A stretch of DNA of 64,000 nt from Novosphingobium sp. RL4 (GTDB taxonomy: Bacteria > Pseudomonadota > Alphaproteobacteria > Sphingomonadales > Sphingomonadaceae), in NCBI RefSeq assembly GCF_035658495.1, contig NZ_CP141944.1:2506001-2570000 (forward strand), read 5' to 3'. Of the stretch, positions 8,850 to 17,180 are shown piece after piece. How positions within the stretch are numbered: position 1 is the first letter of the stretch; each line of letters begins with the position of its first letter. A model generated the notes under the pieces. It saw only the letters and a list, made by a program, of their open reading frames with translations. It did not search any database and was not told where the DNA came from. The translations under genes were made by a program, and so were the position numbers.

Positions 8850-9665
8850 TCACTTGAGCGCGTTTGCAAGGATCTTGTGGAGACGCGAGTGCAGCGCGTC
8901 GTTGCCGGCCAGGATTTCCTTGTCGCAATAAGGCTGCGAACGGCCCTTCCAGTCGGAAACGAAGCCACCGGCCTCACGCACGAGCAGGCACCCGGCCGCG
9001 GTATCCCACGGCTTGAGGTCGGCTTCCCAGAAGCCTTCGTAACGGCCCGCAGCAACCCACGCGAGGTCCAGCGCGGCAGAACCAAAGCGACGGATGCCGG
9101 CAACCTGCGGTGCGAGCGCGTGATAGATTCGGGTCCATTCGCCCGCATCGCCATGACCGGCGAAGGGAATGCCGGTCGCGATCACGCTTTCGTCAAGGTG
9201 GCGGCGCGACGAAACGCGCAGGCGCTTGTCCTGAAGCCAGGCGCCCCGGCTCTTCTCCGCCCAGTAGCTTTCGTCGGTCACCGGGTTGTAGATCAGGCCA
9301 GCGGTTACCTCGCCCCAGCCCTTTCCGTCGAGACGCGGCTCCTGCACGGCAATCGAAATCGCGAAGTGCGGAATACCGTGAAGGAAATTGGTCGTGCCGT
9401 CGAGCGGGTCGACGATGAAGCGCGGCTTGTCGGGATCGCCCTCGATCTCGCCGGCCTCCTCGAACAGGAAGCCCCATTCAGGCCGTGCGGCACGCAGTTC
9501 GTCCCAGATCGTGCGCTCCGAAGCCTGGTCAGCCTTCGAAACGAAGTCCGCCGGTCCCTTGCGCGAGACCTGAAGGTGCTCGATTTCGCCAAAGTCGCGG
9601 CGCAGGCGGCTGCCCGCCTTGCGGGCCGCTTTTTCCATGACGCGAATGAGACCGGAGATGGCCAT
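8850..9665 (-). CDS. suhB: Inositol monophosphatase family protein (SuhB)
   Basis: Mg-dependent phosphatase of the IMPase family, 271 residues, the usual length. Metal-site motifs are seen: FEEAGE around residue 70, DPLDGTTNF around residue 87 and WDTAAGCLLVREAGG near the C-terminus. SuhB-type proteins hydrolyse inositol phosphates and in enterobacteria also act in rRNA antitermination; whether the second role holds here is unknown. It is third in a minus-strand cluster efp - small exported protein - suhB. The 45-nt gap before it contains a tight CCGGC-UUCG-GCCGG hairpin (9690-9703) close to the ribosome binding site. The paralogue type (SuhB versus HisN or CysQ) is judged from overall similarity only. 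Confidence 0.88.
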   Translation of the reverse strand: MAISGLIRVMEKAARKAGSRLRRDFGEIEHLQVSRKGPADFVSKADQASERTIWDELRAARPEWGFLFEEAGEIEGDPDKPRFIVDPLDGTTNFLHGIPHFAISIAVQEPRLDGKGWGEVTAGLIYNPVTDESYWAEKSRGAWLQDKRLRVSSRRHLDESVIATGIPFAGHGDAGEWTRIYHALAPQVAGIRRFGSAALDLAWVAAGRYEGFWEADLKPWDTAAGCLLVREAGGFVSDWKGRSQPYCDKEILAGNDALHSRLHKILANALK

Positions 9666-9710
9666 AAAACTTACCTTGTCCTTCGAGTACCGGCCGAAGC
9701 CGGCCTGATT

Positions 9711-10115
9711 TTATCGGCCCTGCGGCGCGGGCTGCGTAGCGGGCTTGTAACCGCACAGTGCCACCATGGCGCTGAGCAGTTCGGTGGGATTGTCGCGATG
9801 GACCTTGCCGGGGTGCTCGGCGATAATCTTGTCCATCGATTCGCTGATCTTCTGAAGCGAATTGTTGTAGATGCAGCCCACCAGAGCGCCCTTGGCAGGC
9901 GCCTCTACCTTCTCGGACTGCAATCCGCTGATCAGCACCTTGAGATAGAGCATCGCGTTTTCCACTTCGGGAGAAGTGCCGGGATGCTCGGTCCCTGCAG
10001 CAGACGCCGCCTTGGCCGGAGCCTTGGCGGCGGCCTTCTTCGGCGCGGCGTAAGTCGGCGCGGCGAGCCCTGAAAACAGGGCCGCCACGGCCACGAAAGA
10101 CGCCAGCCGGCGCAT
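9711..10115 (-). CDS. Small exported protein of unknown function, between efp and suhB
   Basis: A 134-residue protein with a Sec signal peptide ([23 protein letters not shown]) followed by an Ala/Lys/Pro-rich linker (about residues 24-45) and a compact helical part with two cysteines (GCIYNN and ALCGYK) that could form a disulfide. I do not recognise the family. The start codon overlaps the efp stop by one base (TGATG), so translation is coupled to efp. A periplasmic protein coupled to a translation factor is odd; it may simply be co-expressed as a general growth gene. Confidence 0.75.
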   Translation of the reverse strand: MRRLASFVAVAALFSGLAAPTYAAPKKAAAKAPAKAASAAGTEHPGTSPEVENAMLYLKVLISGLQSEKVEAPAKGALVGCIYNNSLQKISESMDKIIAEHPGKVHRDNPTELLSAMVALCGYKPATQPAPQGR

Positions 10116-10678
10116 CAGTCAGCCTTCCTGACGTAGGACTTCTCGTAAACGTCCACAACGATGCGCGTGCCGCTTTCGATGTGCGGCGGCACCATCACGC
10201 GCACACCGTTGTCGAGCACGGCAGGCTTGTAGCTGGAAGAAGCGGTCTGCCCCTTCACCACGGCATCTGCCTCGACGATGACGGCTTCGACCTGTTCGGG
10301 AAGCTGGACCGAGATCGGACGCTCTTCCCAAAGCTCGAGAAGCACCTGCATGCCGTCCTGAAGGAAGGCTGCGGCATCGCCGAGAAGATCTGCGGGGAGC
10401 TGGATCTGCTCATAGGTTTCGATGTCCATGAACACCAGTTGGTCGCCCTCGACGTAAAGGAACTGGAAGTCCTTGGTGTCGAGACGGACCTTCTCGACCG
10501 TGTCGGCGCTGCGGAAGCGGACGTTGGTCTTGCGGCCGTCGATCAGGTTTTTCATCTCGACCTGCATGAACGCGCCGCCCTTGCCCGGCTGGGTGTGCTG
10601 CGTCTTGGCAACTTTCCAGATGCCCTTTTCGTATTCGAGGATATTGCCGGGACGAATGTCGACGCCGCTGATCTTCAT
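10115..10678 (-). CDS. efp: Elongation factor P
   Basis: Translation factor that relieves ribosome stalling at proline runs by binding between the P and E sites. The 187-residue protein has the usual three-domain length: the N-terminal KOW-like domain with the loop PGKGGAF whose Lys33 corresponds to the modified Lys34 of E. coli, and the C-terminal OB domains ending [23 protein letters not shown]. The ATG at 10678 ([16 protein letters not shown]) is the family start; the frame stays open far upstream but without matching sequence. First gene of the cluster with the small exported protein and suhB; the modification enzyme is not in the window. Confidence 0.97.
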   Translation of the reverse strand: MKISGVDIRPGNILEYEKGIWKVAKTQHTQPGKGGAFMQVEMKNLIDGRKTNVRFRSADTVEKVRLDTKDFQFLYVEGDQLVFMDIETYEQIQLPADLLGDAAAFLQDGMQVLLELWEERPISVQLPEQVEAVIVEADAVVKGQTASSSYKPAVLDNGVRVMVPPHIESGTRIVVDVYEKSYVRKAD

Positions 10679-10783
10679 GGGATGAACCTTAAGATGGGAA
10701 AGAGCCGGTGTACGGAAAGCATGGGCCCTTAGCCGAGGAGACTGCCTGTGGCAATTGGTTCGCGCCGATGCTAGCGGTTGGTC

Positions 10784-11221
10784 ATGACCCGCGCCCTCCG
10801 CAACACGCCTTTTCTCGCCCTCGCCCTGGTATCTGGCGCTCCTGCCATCGCGCCCTTGCAGGCAAAATCGCCGCCCCCGCCGGTTCCGGGGGGACTCATC
10901 GGCACCATGGAACTTGGCCAATACAGCTGCGAGAAGGACGGAACTGCGGGCGGACCGGTCGGCATCCGCCTTCCGCAGTACGACTTCCGCGTGGTGAGCG
11001 CCTCGAACTACAAGACACCGGACGGCGTTCGAGGCAGCTACCTCATGACCGGTGACCGTGTCGTGATGACGGGCGGCGAACTCAAAGGCATGAGGATGCA
11101 CCGCATGTCCAAAGGCTTCCTTCGCCTTACAGGGCCGGATGGCCAGGACAGCGACATGCGCTGTATCCTGACGCGCGGCGGCAGAGGCAATCTCAAGAAC
11201 TCGGGCCAGCCCGACACCTGA
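10784..11221 (+). CDS. Exported protein of unknown function
   Basis: About 145 residues with a signal peptide ([18 protein letters not shown]..., cleavage near the Ala-rich stretch before KSPPPP), a proline-rich linker and a domain with two cysteines (GQYSCEKDG and DMRCILTR) that could pair in the periplasm. The ATG at 10784 is preferred over a TTG two codons upstream. It is divergent from efp, with about 105 bp between starts to hold both promoters. No family recognised; the look is of a conserved small sphingomonad secreted protein. Confidence 0.7.
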   Translation: MTRALRNTPFLALALVSGAPAIAPLQAKSPPPPVPGGLIGTMELGQYSCEKDGTAGGPVGIRLPQYDFRVVSASNYKTPDGVRGSYLMTGDRVVMTGGELKGMRMHRMSKGFLRLTGPDGQDSDMRCILTRGGRGNLKNSGQPDT

Positions 11222-11294
11222 TCGCCCCTGCGGTTTGCCCGTTCCACGGATCCGACCTAGCTCCCGATATGGAGATGGATGACGGAGCGCTGCA

Positions 11295-12107
11295 ATGGAT
11301 CTCGGGCTTGCCGGAAAACTGGCCATTGTAACAGGCGCAACCGCCAATATCGGCCGCGCCATAGCTCTCGAACTCGCAAGCGAAAGGGCTGATCTCGTCC
11401 TTGTCGGCAGAGACGGGGATGCGGGCGCCAGGCTGGTGGAAGACTGCCTCTCCAGAGGCGCGGGCCGCGCGATCTTCGTCAGCGCGAACCTGCTCGATCC
11501 CGAGGCTCCGGCAAAAATTCTGGAATCCGCCGCAAATCTCGGCAACGTCGAAGTGCTTGTGAACAATGTCGGCGGCAACGTCGATCAGGGCTTCTTCGTC
11601 GATTCCGACCCTGGAAAGTGGATGGCGGACATCGACCTCAATTTCGGCACCGTCCTGCGCATGACCCACGCCGTCCTGCCCGGCATGATCGAACGCAAAT
11701 CAGGTGCGGTGGTCAATGTCGGCTCCACCGCTGCGCTGGTCGGCGATTACATGCTGCCGGTCTATTCGGCAGCCAAGGGCGCGGTTCACAGCTTCACCGT
11801 GGTGCTTGCCAAGGAAGTGGGACAACACGGCATCCGCGTAAATGCCATAGCGCCATACGCGACGATTTCACGCGATCCCGCTGCTTTCAGCAAGGGCAGC
11901 CGGTTCCATCCCGATTCCGGCCTGTTCAGCGGCGGCGGCGCGTCCATCCGCGAGGAAGACAAGGCGCTGCGGCAGCGCCGCACTTTTGTGGGCCGTCCAT
12001 TCGCGATGCCGGAGGAAATGGCCGGAATGGTTGCCTTCCTCGCGGGAAATCGCGCCAGCTTCATTACCGGGCAGGTCTATCCCATCGACGGGGGCGCCCT
12101 GCTCTGA
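11295..12107 (+). CDS. Short-chain dehydrogenase/reductase
   Basis: NAD(P)-dependent SDR of 270 residues, classical type. Cofactor motif [10 protein letters not shown] near the N-terminus, NNVGGNV in the middle, catalytic Ser in VGSTAALVG and YSAAK with Tyr/Lys, and a C-terminal GQVYPIDGG. The GATANIG form of the glycine motif has Asn where Gly/Ser is common. It is followed after 25 bp by the SnoaL-like gene on the same strand, so the two form an operon at the left boundary of the catabolic island. Substrate not readable; a hydroxy-steroid or hydroxyacyl-CoA would suit the neighbours. Confidence 0.88.
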   Translation: MDLGLAGKLAIVTGATANIGRAIALELASERADLVLVGRDGDAGARLVEDCLSRGAGRAIFVSANLLDPEAPAKILESAANLGNVEVLVNNVGGNVDQGFFVDSDPGKWMADIDLNFGTVLRMTHAVLPGMIERKSGAVVNVGSTAALVGDYMLPVYSAAKGAVHSFTVVLAKEVGQHGIRVNAIAPYATISRDPAAFSKGSRFHPDSGLFSGGGASIREEDKALRQRRTFVGRPFAMPEEMAGMVAFLAGNRASFITGQVYPIDGGALL

Positions 12108-12132
12108 ACCATTTCCAGGGGGAGAAACAACG

Positions 12133-12660
12133 ATGGCCATCGACGAGGCCGCACTTCAGGTCGTGATCGACAAGGAAGCCATCCGTGAGCTGGTGCTGCT
12201 CTACTCGCGCGCGATCGACCGGCAGGACATCGAGCTGCTCCGCGATCTCTACACCGAGGACGCAACGGACACGCACGGAGACAGCTTCGACGGCACGGCA
12301 GAGGACTATTGCCAGTTCATCGCACATGCCTTTCCGCACATGCCCTATTCCGGACACCACGTCTGCAACCATCTTATCGCGATCTATGGCGACGAAGCGA
12401 GCGGGGAGGTTTACGCGCTTGCCTGGCACCTTATCCAGGCACGCGACGGCACTCGGGAAGAGGACTTCATGGCCGTCCGCTATATCGACAATTATCACCG
12501 GTGCCCGGATGGAAAATGGCGATTTTCCAAGCGTGTCGTGACTTACGATTTCAAGCTGCGCCGGCCTTTCGACGGCGGCGGTCTGCTCGGTCAGGGACCT
12601 GACGATCCGAGCTACCGGACCTGCCTTCAGCCGCTGTTCGCACGCGGCGCCCGAACCTGA
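12133..12660 (+). CDS. SnoaL_4/NTF2-fold protein (BaiE-like dehydratase or isomerase fold)
   Basis: A 175-residue NTF2-like protein. Near the N-terminus Tyr24 and Asp29 occur in LLYSRAID, the same Tyr-x4-Asp spacing as in bile-acid dehydratase BaiE, and a His-rich stretch SGHHVCNH lies where that family has a catalytic His. These residues suggest a steroid-type dehydratase or isomerase, but many SnoaL_4 proteins share the fold and do other chemistry, so the function is an inference. It directly follows an SDR in the same operon, a common pairing for oxidise-then-eliminate steps. ATG at 12133 has GGGGGAGAAACAACG before it. Confidence 0.75.
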   Translation: MAIDEAALQVVIDKEAIRELVLLYSRAIDRQDIELLRDLYTEDATDTHGDSFDGTAEDYCQFIAHAFPHMPYSGHHVCNHLIAIYGDEASGEVYALAWHLIQARDGTREEDFMAVRYIDNYHRCPDGKWRFSKRVVTYDFKLRRPFDGGGLLGQGPDDPSYRTCLQPLFARGART

Positions 12661-12670
12661 GACGCCCCAA

Positions 12671-12700
12671 GGCCTGCCTGCCCTTGACGGCAGGCAGGCC
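12671..12700. terminator. 12-bp perfect hairpin between convergent genes
   Basis: GGCCTGCCTGCC, loop CTTGAC, GGCAGGCAGGCC. It sits between the ends of the SnoaL-like gene (+) and the next SDR (-). There is no U-tract on either side, so it may act as a U-less bidirectional terminator or protect 3' ends. Confidence 0.5.
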
Positions 12701-12717
12701 CGGAACGCCGTACCTCG

Positions 12718-13521
12718 TTACATCGAAGGCGCGTAACCGCCGTTGAGCGGGTATGTCTGCCCCGTGATCCACTCCGATGCATTCGAGCAAAGGAAAGTGA
12801 CCAGCCCGGCTACATCGCTGGACTTGCCATATCGACGTATCGTGTAACGCGACAGCATAGCCTTGGCGTGATCGGACTGCATGACTTCGGCCAGCTGTTC
12901 CTCCGGCATGTCGGGCATCAGGGCTGACAGGGATACGGCATTGCAAGTGACCCCGTAGCGCCCCAGCTCCTTTGCGATCGACCGAACGAACCCCTGCGCG
13001 CCTGCTTTCGCCGAGGCGTAGACGGCGAGCTTGGGTTCACCGATGCGCCCGGAATCCGAGACTATGGTGACGATCCGTCCCCGCTTTGCCTCGACCATGT
13101 TGGGAACGAATGCAAAGCAGCAGTTGTATACTCCGTAGAGATTGGTGCGCAGGTAACGCTCCCAGTTCGCCGGGTCCTCCTCCCAGAAGTTCTGCGAGGG
13201 ACGGATCGAAGCCGTCGGGCCGGCCATGCCCGCATTGTTCACAAGGATCGTGGCCGGGCCAAGCTTCGCCGTGATCGCGTCATTGGCTGCGCGCACCGCG
13301 TCAAGGTCGCCGACGTCGAACGGCACTGCCAGAGCCGGAACGCCAAGTGCGCGAATTTCCTCCGCAACCGCTTCCGCACGTTCCGGCACGAAGTCGTTCA
13401 CTGCAATGCCGCCGGCATTGTGCCGTGCCAGTTCGAGCGCCGTCGCGCGTCCGGCATTCTGCCCGGCCCCCGTGACGATCGCGACTTGCCCGCCCAGATC
13501 GATCAGATCGCGTGCTTCCAT
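12718..13521 (-). CDS. Short-chain dehydrogenase/reductase
   Basis: A 267-residue classical SDR. Visible: TGAGQNAGRA cofactor loop, NNAGMAG, catalytic region IVSDSGRIG with Ser and YASAKAG with Tyr/Lys, and the C-terminal GQTYPLNGG. The start at 13521 has a good GGGGAAG ribosome site. It lies downstream of the acyl-CoA dehydrogenase pair on the same strand with a gap of about 110 bp, so it may be in the same transcript. It likely oxidises a hydroxyl group on the catabolised substrate; the identity is unknown. Confidence 0.87.
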   Translation of the reverse strand: MEARDLIDLGGQVAIVTGAGQNAGRATALELARHNAGGIAVNDFVPERAEAVAEEIRALGVPALAVPFDVGDLDAVRAANDAITAKLGPATILVNNAGMAGPTASIRPSQNFWEEDPANWERYLRTNLYGVYNCCFAFVPNMVEAKRGRIVTIVSDSGRIGEPKLAVYASAKAGAQGFVRSIAKELGRYGVTCNAVSLSALMPDMPEEQLAEVMQSDHAKAMLSRYTIRRYGKSSDVAGLVTFLCSNASEWITGQTYPLNGGYAPSM

Positions 13522-13630
13522 GGTATCTTCCCCAAGTTTCTGTGTCGGAGCAGATTAGTACATGGCAGCCTTGCGGAAGCGACGGCCGCAACATCGATAT
13601 CGCATCGACGGTTACGCCATCGCTGGCAGG

Positions 13631-14551
13631 CTATGAGCCCCAGAGCGCCTGGGCGGCAGCCATCCCCTGCGCGCCCCGTCCGCCCAGTTCCGCGGTCAGG
13701 AGCTTGAGGCGATAGGTCCACAAGTGCAGCGGATGCTCCAGCGTCATGCCCATGCCGCCAAGGAACTGGTGGTAATCGTAACAGACCCGTTTGGCCGCTT
13801 CCTGCGCGTGATGAAGCGCCATCGCCGCATCGGCCGCATCACCGCTCGCTGCCGCGCGCATCGCCATCCAGTAGGCGCTGTTGGTCAGCACCTGATCCTC
13901 GGCAAGGCGGTGCCGCATCCCCTGGAATGTCGCCAGCGCCCTGCCGAATTGCTTGCGTTCGGACACGTAAGTGACGGTAATCGCCAGCGCTCCGGCCAAC
14001 AGCCCTGCCGCCTCTGCCGCAATGGCCACGCGCCAGGCACGCATCACATCCGAGACATCTGCATCGTGATGGACCATCGTATCCGGCAGCGCTTTAAGGA
14101 ATGCTACCGGGTAAGCATAGAGCGTATCCTCCTGCGCCGCGCCGATCATCGCCTCCTCCGCGGTAAAACTGCGCACGCCTGAAGGCCCGACCATCACGAC
14201 GGTAGCGCCCGGTCGCAGGAAACGCACCGGCCCATGGGTTCGACCTTCCTCGACCATGCAAATCGGACGCGGCAATTCGGGATCGATCAAGGGCCGCACC
14301 AACGCGGATACTGCCGCTTCCACCGCGAAGGGCAGGCGCGCCAGCTTCTCCACCACGAGCGCCGCGGTCACGGGGCCGAGTTCGTCCACCGCCATGACGT
14401 CCAGGAAGCCGTTCTCCGCGAGGGCTTCGTCCAGTTCATCGCTTTCGAGTGCCAGGGACACGTCATGCATCGGCACCGCCTGAAACGGCCGGGCGAGACT
14501 GTCGACAAAGTCGAGTACCTGGGTCTGGTCCTCATTGAGGGCAAGCTGCAT
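13631..14551 (-). CDS. Acyl-CoA dehydrogenase, small (beta-type) subunit
   Basis: A 306-residue acyl-CoA dehydrogenase family protein, shorter than a full ACAD. The C-terminal YHQFLGGMGMTLEHPLHLW holds the Glu expected as catalytic base, while the N-terminal helical domain is reduced. It begins at the TGA of the large subunit (TGATG overlap), a layout known from alpha2-beta2 acyl-CoA dehydrogenases of steroid and other bulky-substrate catabolism, where the small subunit supplies the base and the large one most of the FAD site. The ring or side-chain substrate is unknown. Confidence 0.85.
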   Translation of the reverse strand: MQLALNEDQTQVLDFVDSLARPFQAVPMHDVSLALESDELDEALAENGFLDVMAVDELGPVTAALVVEKLARLPFAVEAAVSALVRPLIDPELPRPICMVEEGRTHGPVRFLRPGATVVMVGPSGVRSFTAEEAMIGAAQEDTLYAYPVAFLKALPDTMVHHDADVSDVMRAWRVAIAAEAAGLLAGALAITVTYVSERKQFGRALATFQGMRHRLAEDQVLTNSAYWMAMRAAASGDAADAAMALHHAQEAAKRVCYDYHQFLGGMGMTLEHPLHLWTYRLKLLTAELGGRGAQGMAAAQALWGS

Positions 14552-15696
14552 CAGCGCGGTTCCCGGGGCAGATCCAGCACTTCGCTGGCAATGATGTTAA
14601 GCTGGATTTCAGCCGATCCGGCGGCAATGCCCGCAACGATTCCGCGCTGGTGGTGCATCTTGAGATAAGACGAGGCTCCCGCCAGCCCTTCTGGCAGGAA
14701 CTCAATCACGAATTCGCAAACCGCCCTTTCGGCCATGACCGTGCCATAGCGCGCGGAACTGGATTCGGCGCCGATCGCGAGGCCATCGACCCGCTTCTGG
14801 ACGACGGCGTAGTTCGCGGTTCCCGCAGCCTCGCAAAGGGCGGCGCAGCGGGCGGCTTCGATGCGGACGTATTCACGCGCAAACTCGCCCCGTTCTTTCA
14901 GCATCGCAACAGCACGGTCGAGCGCGGCACGGGCCAGCGTGAAGCGAGGAATGCCGAGCCGTTCATTGCGCAAGGAATAGGCGATGATTTCCCAGGCCTG
15001 CCCTTCATCTCCGAAACGCGCGGTTTCAGGGACCGTGACATCGTCGAAGAAGACCTCGTGGATATCGCCCTCACCAATCAGCGATGGAATCTGGCGTACC
15101 GTGATACCTGGTGTGTCCATGGGCACGAGGATGATCGTGATGCCCTTCTTCCTGTCGTCACTGGTGCGCGTCAGCAGGAAGCAGGTGTCGGCAAGGCCGG
15201 CATAGGATGTCCAGATCTTCTGGCCATTGATAACGTACCGCCCCTCGGTGCGAACTGCACGCGTCCGCAAGGCGGCGAGATCGGAACCGGCGTCAGGCTC
15301 CGAAAATCCCTGGCACCACAGCGATTCCCCGCGCGTGATGGGCTCGAGATAACGGGCTTTCTGCTCGGCAGTGCCATACTTTTCGAGCGTAGGGCCGATC
15401 CAGTTCACGTTCATGTACTGTCCGCCGCGCGGCTCTCCCGCGATCCACATTTCCTCGGCGAGGATCTGCTGCTCCCACGGACCAAGCCCTTCTCCGCCCA
15501 TTTCGCGGGGCCAGTGCGGGAACAGAATGCCAGCCTCGGCCAGCTTCACGCAGAATTCGCGCGCGAACGCCGTCAGCGCCGGCGATGCGGGGCCATGCTC
15601 GGAGAACTTCTCCCAGTCTTCAGGGAGATTGGCGTGGAGGAAGTCCCGGATCTTGTGCCGGAAGGCGTCCTGTTCCTCGGTCCATTCGAACTGCAT
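14551..15696 (-). CDS. Acyl-CoA dehydrogenase, large (alpha-type) subunit
   Basis: A 381-residue ACAD with the family segments WCQGFSEPDAGSDLA, INGQKIWTSYA, FFDDVTVP and a C-terminal AGSAEIQLNIIASEVLDLP (the FAD-binding G-x-x-EIQ region). The ATG at 15696 (MQFEWTEEQDAFRHKIRDFL) is the normal ACAD start; an open extension further upstream has no family sequence. It should form a heteromer with the small subunit that overlaps its stop codon. The divergent gene starts about 180 bp away, leaving space for a promoter. Confidence 0.88.
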   Translation of the reverse strand: MQFEWTEEQDAFRHKIRDFLHANLPEDWEKFSEHGPASPALTAFAREFCVKLAEAGILFPHWPREMGGEGLGPWEQQILAEEMWIAGEPRGGQYMNVNWIGPTLEKYGTAEQKARYLEPITRGESLWCQGFSEPDAGSDLAALRTRAVRTEGRYVINGQKIWTSYAGLADTCFLLTRTSDDRKKGITIILVPMDTPGITVRQIPSLIGEGDIHEVFFDDVTVPETARFGDEGQAWEIIAYSLRNERLGIPRFTLARAALDRAVAMLKERGEFAREYVRIEAARCAALCEAAGTANYAVVQKRVDGLAIGAESSSARYGTVMAERAVCEFVIEFLPEGLAGASSYLKMHHQRGIVAGIAAGSAEIQLNIIASEVLDLPREPR

Positions 15697-15874
15697 GGCA
15701 TCCTTCCCTGTTCTCCTCCCGGCGTTACCCAGCGTACTTCCCGCCCACAAGGCTGGGCCCAACGCCCCGGCGAAAACCGCAATCCGTCGGTTCCGGTTGA
15801 CCGCGGCGGCATACCGGGAGCAACATGGAGCCACGGGGCAGTTGGGCCAGCAGGGCCGAACAAGGGAAATCGCC

Positions 15875-16402
15875 ATGCCCAGATTACATGCCTTCGCCTT
15901 GCTCACAGCAGCGCTTGCACTCGTCCCTCCAGCAAGCGCGCAGCCCGGGAGCTATCCGACGGACGGGTGGCCGAAGGACGTGAAAGCTACCGCTCTCACC
16001 AGCGCCCAGATCGACCCTCTGATGCGCGCGGCAGGTTATTCGAAGTCCGGCAACGCCTGGCGCGGGTGCGGCGGTTCAACGAGCGTCACCCGCGAAGCGG
16101 TCGAACTGCGCGACCTCAATGGCGACGGCCGCCCCGAGGCGATCGTCGTTGCCGATGGCACGGAATGTTTCGGAGCGGCAGGCACCGGCTTCCAGCTTCT
16201 GCGCCCGGTACCCGGAGGCTGGAAAATCATGACCGACCAGACCGGCGTCGCCACTTTCCTGAACACCCGCGGAGCGGACGGCTATCCCGACCTTGAGATC
16301 GGCGGTCCCGGCTTCTGCTTCCCGGTCACGCGCTGGATCGGCACCGAATATCGCGTGGTACGGTTTGCTTACGAAGGCAAGGCCTGCAAACCTCCTGGCT
16401 GA
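15875..16402 (+). CDS. Exported protein of unknown function
   Basis: A 175-residue protein with a clear signal peptide (MPRLHAFALLTAALALVPPASA, then QPGSYP). The mature part has an FG-GAP/VCBS-like fragment (ELRDLNGDGRPEAIVV) with an acidic D-x-N-x-D-x-R metal-binding-like loop and four cysteines. It is convergent with the following SDR, their stops 5 bp apart. The family is not recognised beyond this; it looks unrelated to the catabolic genes around it. Confidence 0.75.
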   Translation: MPRLHAFALLTAALALVPPASAQPGSYPTDGWPKDVKATALTSAQIDPLMRAAGYSKSGNAWRGCGGSTSVTREAVELRDLNGDGRPEAIVVADGTECFGAAGTGFQLLRPVPGGWKIMTDQTGVATFLNTRGADGYPDLEIGGPGFCFPVTRWIGTEYRVVRFAYEGKACKPPG

Positions 16403-16406
16403 CCCC

Positions 16407-17180
16407 CTATTGCCGTACTGCGCCGATCGCTGCCGGCGAAAGATAGCGCGTAGTCGAGATGCCTCCATCCACGGCAATAGTCTGGCCATTGACGAAACCC
16501 GCCGCGTCGGAGGCAAGGAAGGCGACCATGTTGCCGATGTCGGCAGCAGTACAGTCTCGCTGGAGCGGGGTCAGTTCATGATTGGTGCGCCGGAAGAAAT
16601 CGAGATTCCAGAAGGCATCGGTCATCTCCGTCCGCACCACTGTTGGCGCCACGTAGTTTGAACGAATTCCGCGTGGCCCATATTCGGCCGCCATGGTTTG
16701 CATAAGGCCGATCTGCCCTGCCTTTACCGTGGAATAGGCTCCCCCGCCCGGCGTGCCATACAGCCCCCAGGTGGACCCGATGAAGAGGATGGAGCTTCCC
16801 TCCCCCATGATGGCCAGAGCCTCGCGGCAAAGCCGGAAAGGCGCGCGAAGCGAGATCCCCAGAACTTCATCGAGCATCTCGTCCGTCGTCTTGTCGACCG
16901 GCCCGAAGTTGAACGATCCGGCATTGTTCACCAGCACATCCAGCCGGCCGAACTTCTCCACCGCTGCATCGACGATGAGGCGCGGGGCCTCTCTCGAAGT
17001 GGCATCGATGGCGACGAAATCGAACTCTACCGTGCCTGAGAGCGCATCCTTAAGCGCCTGAAGCTTGCCTGCGTTACGCCCCGTGCCAAGAACGCTCATG
17101 CCCTGTTCTCCGAGCGCGCGCACGATGGCCTCCCCAATGCCGCCTGCCGCCCCGGTGACGATTGCTACCCTGCCTTGCAT
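16407..17180 (-). CDS. Short-chain dehydrogenase/reductase
   Basis: A 257-residue SDR with TGAAGGIGEA, NNAGSFN, the Ser-containing FIGSTWGLYG, YSTVKAG and a C-terminal GQTIAVDGG. It starts 16 bp inside the 3' end of the KstD-like flavoprotein gene upstream, so the two are translationally coupled and probably act on the same pathway intermediate. Coupling of an SDR with a KstD-like enzyme is common in steroid catabolism, where a hydroxysteroid dehydrogenase makes the ketone that KstD then desaturates; the exact substrate here is inferred only. Confidence 0.86.
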   Translation of the reverse strand: MQGRVAIVTGAAGGIGEAIVRALGEQGMSVLGTGRNAGKLQALKDALSGTVEFDFVAIDATSREAPRLIVDAAVEKFGRLDVLVNNAGSFNFGPVDKTTDEMLDEVLGISLRAPFRLCREALAIMGEGSSILFIGSTWGLYGTPGGGAYSTVKAGQIGLMQTMAAEYGPRGIRSNYVAPTVVRTEMTDAFWNLDFFRRTNHELTPLQRDCTAADIGNMVAFLASDAAGFVNGQTIAVDGGISTTRYLSPAAIGAVRQ

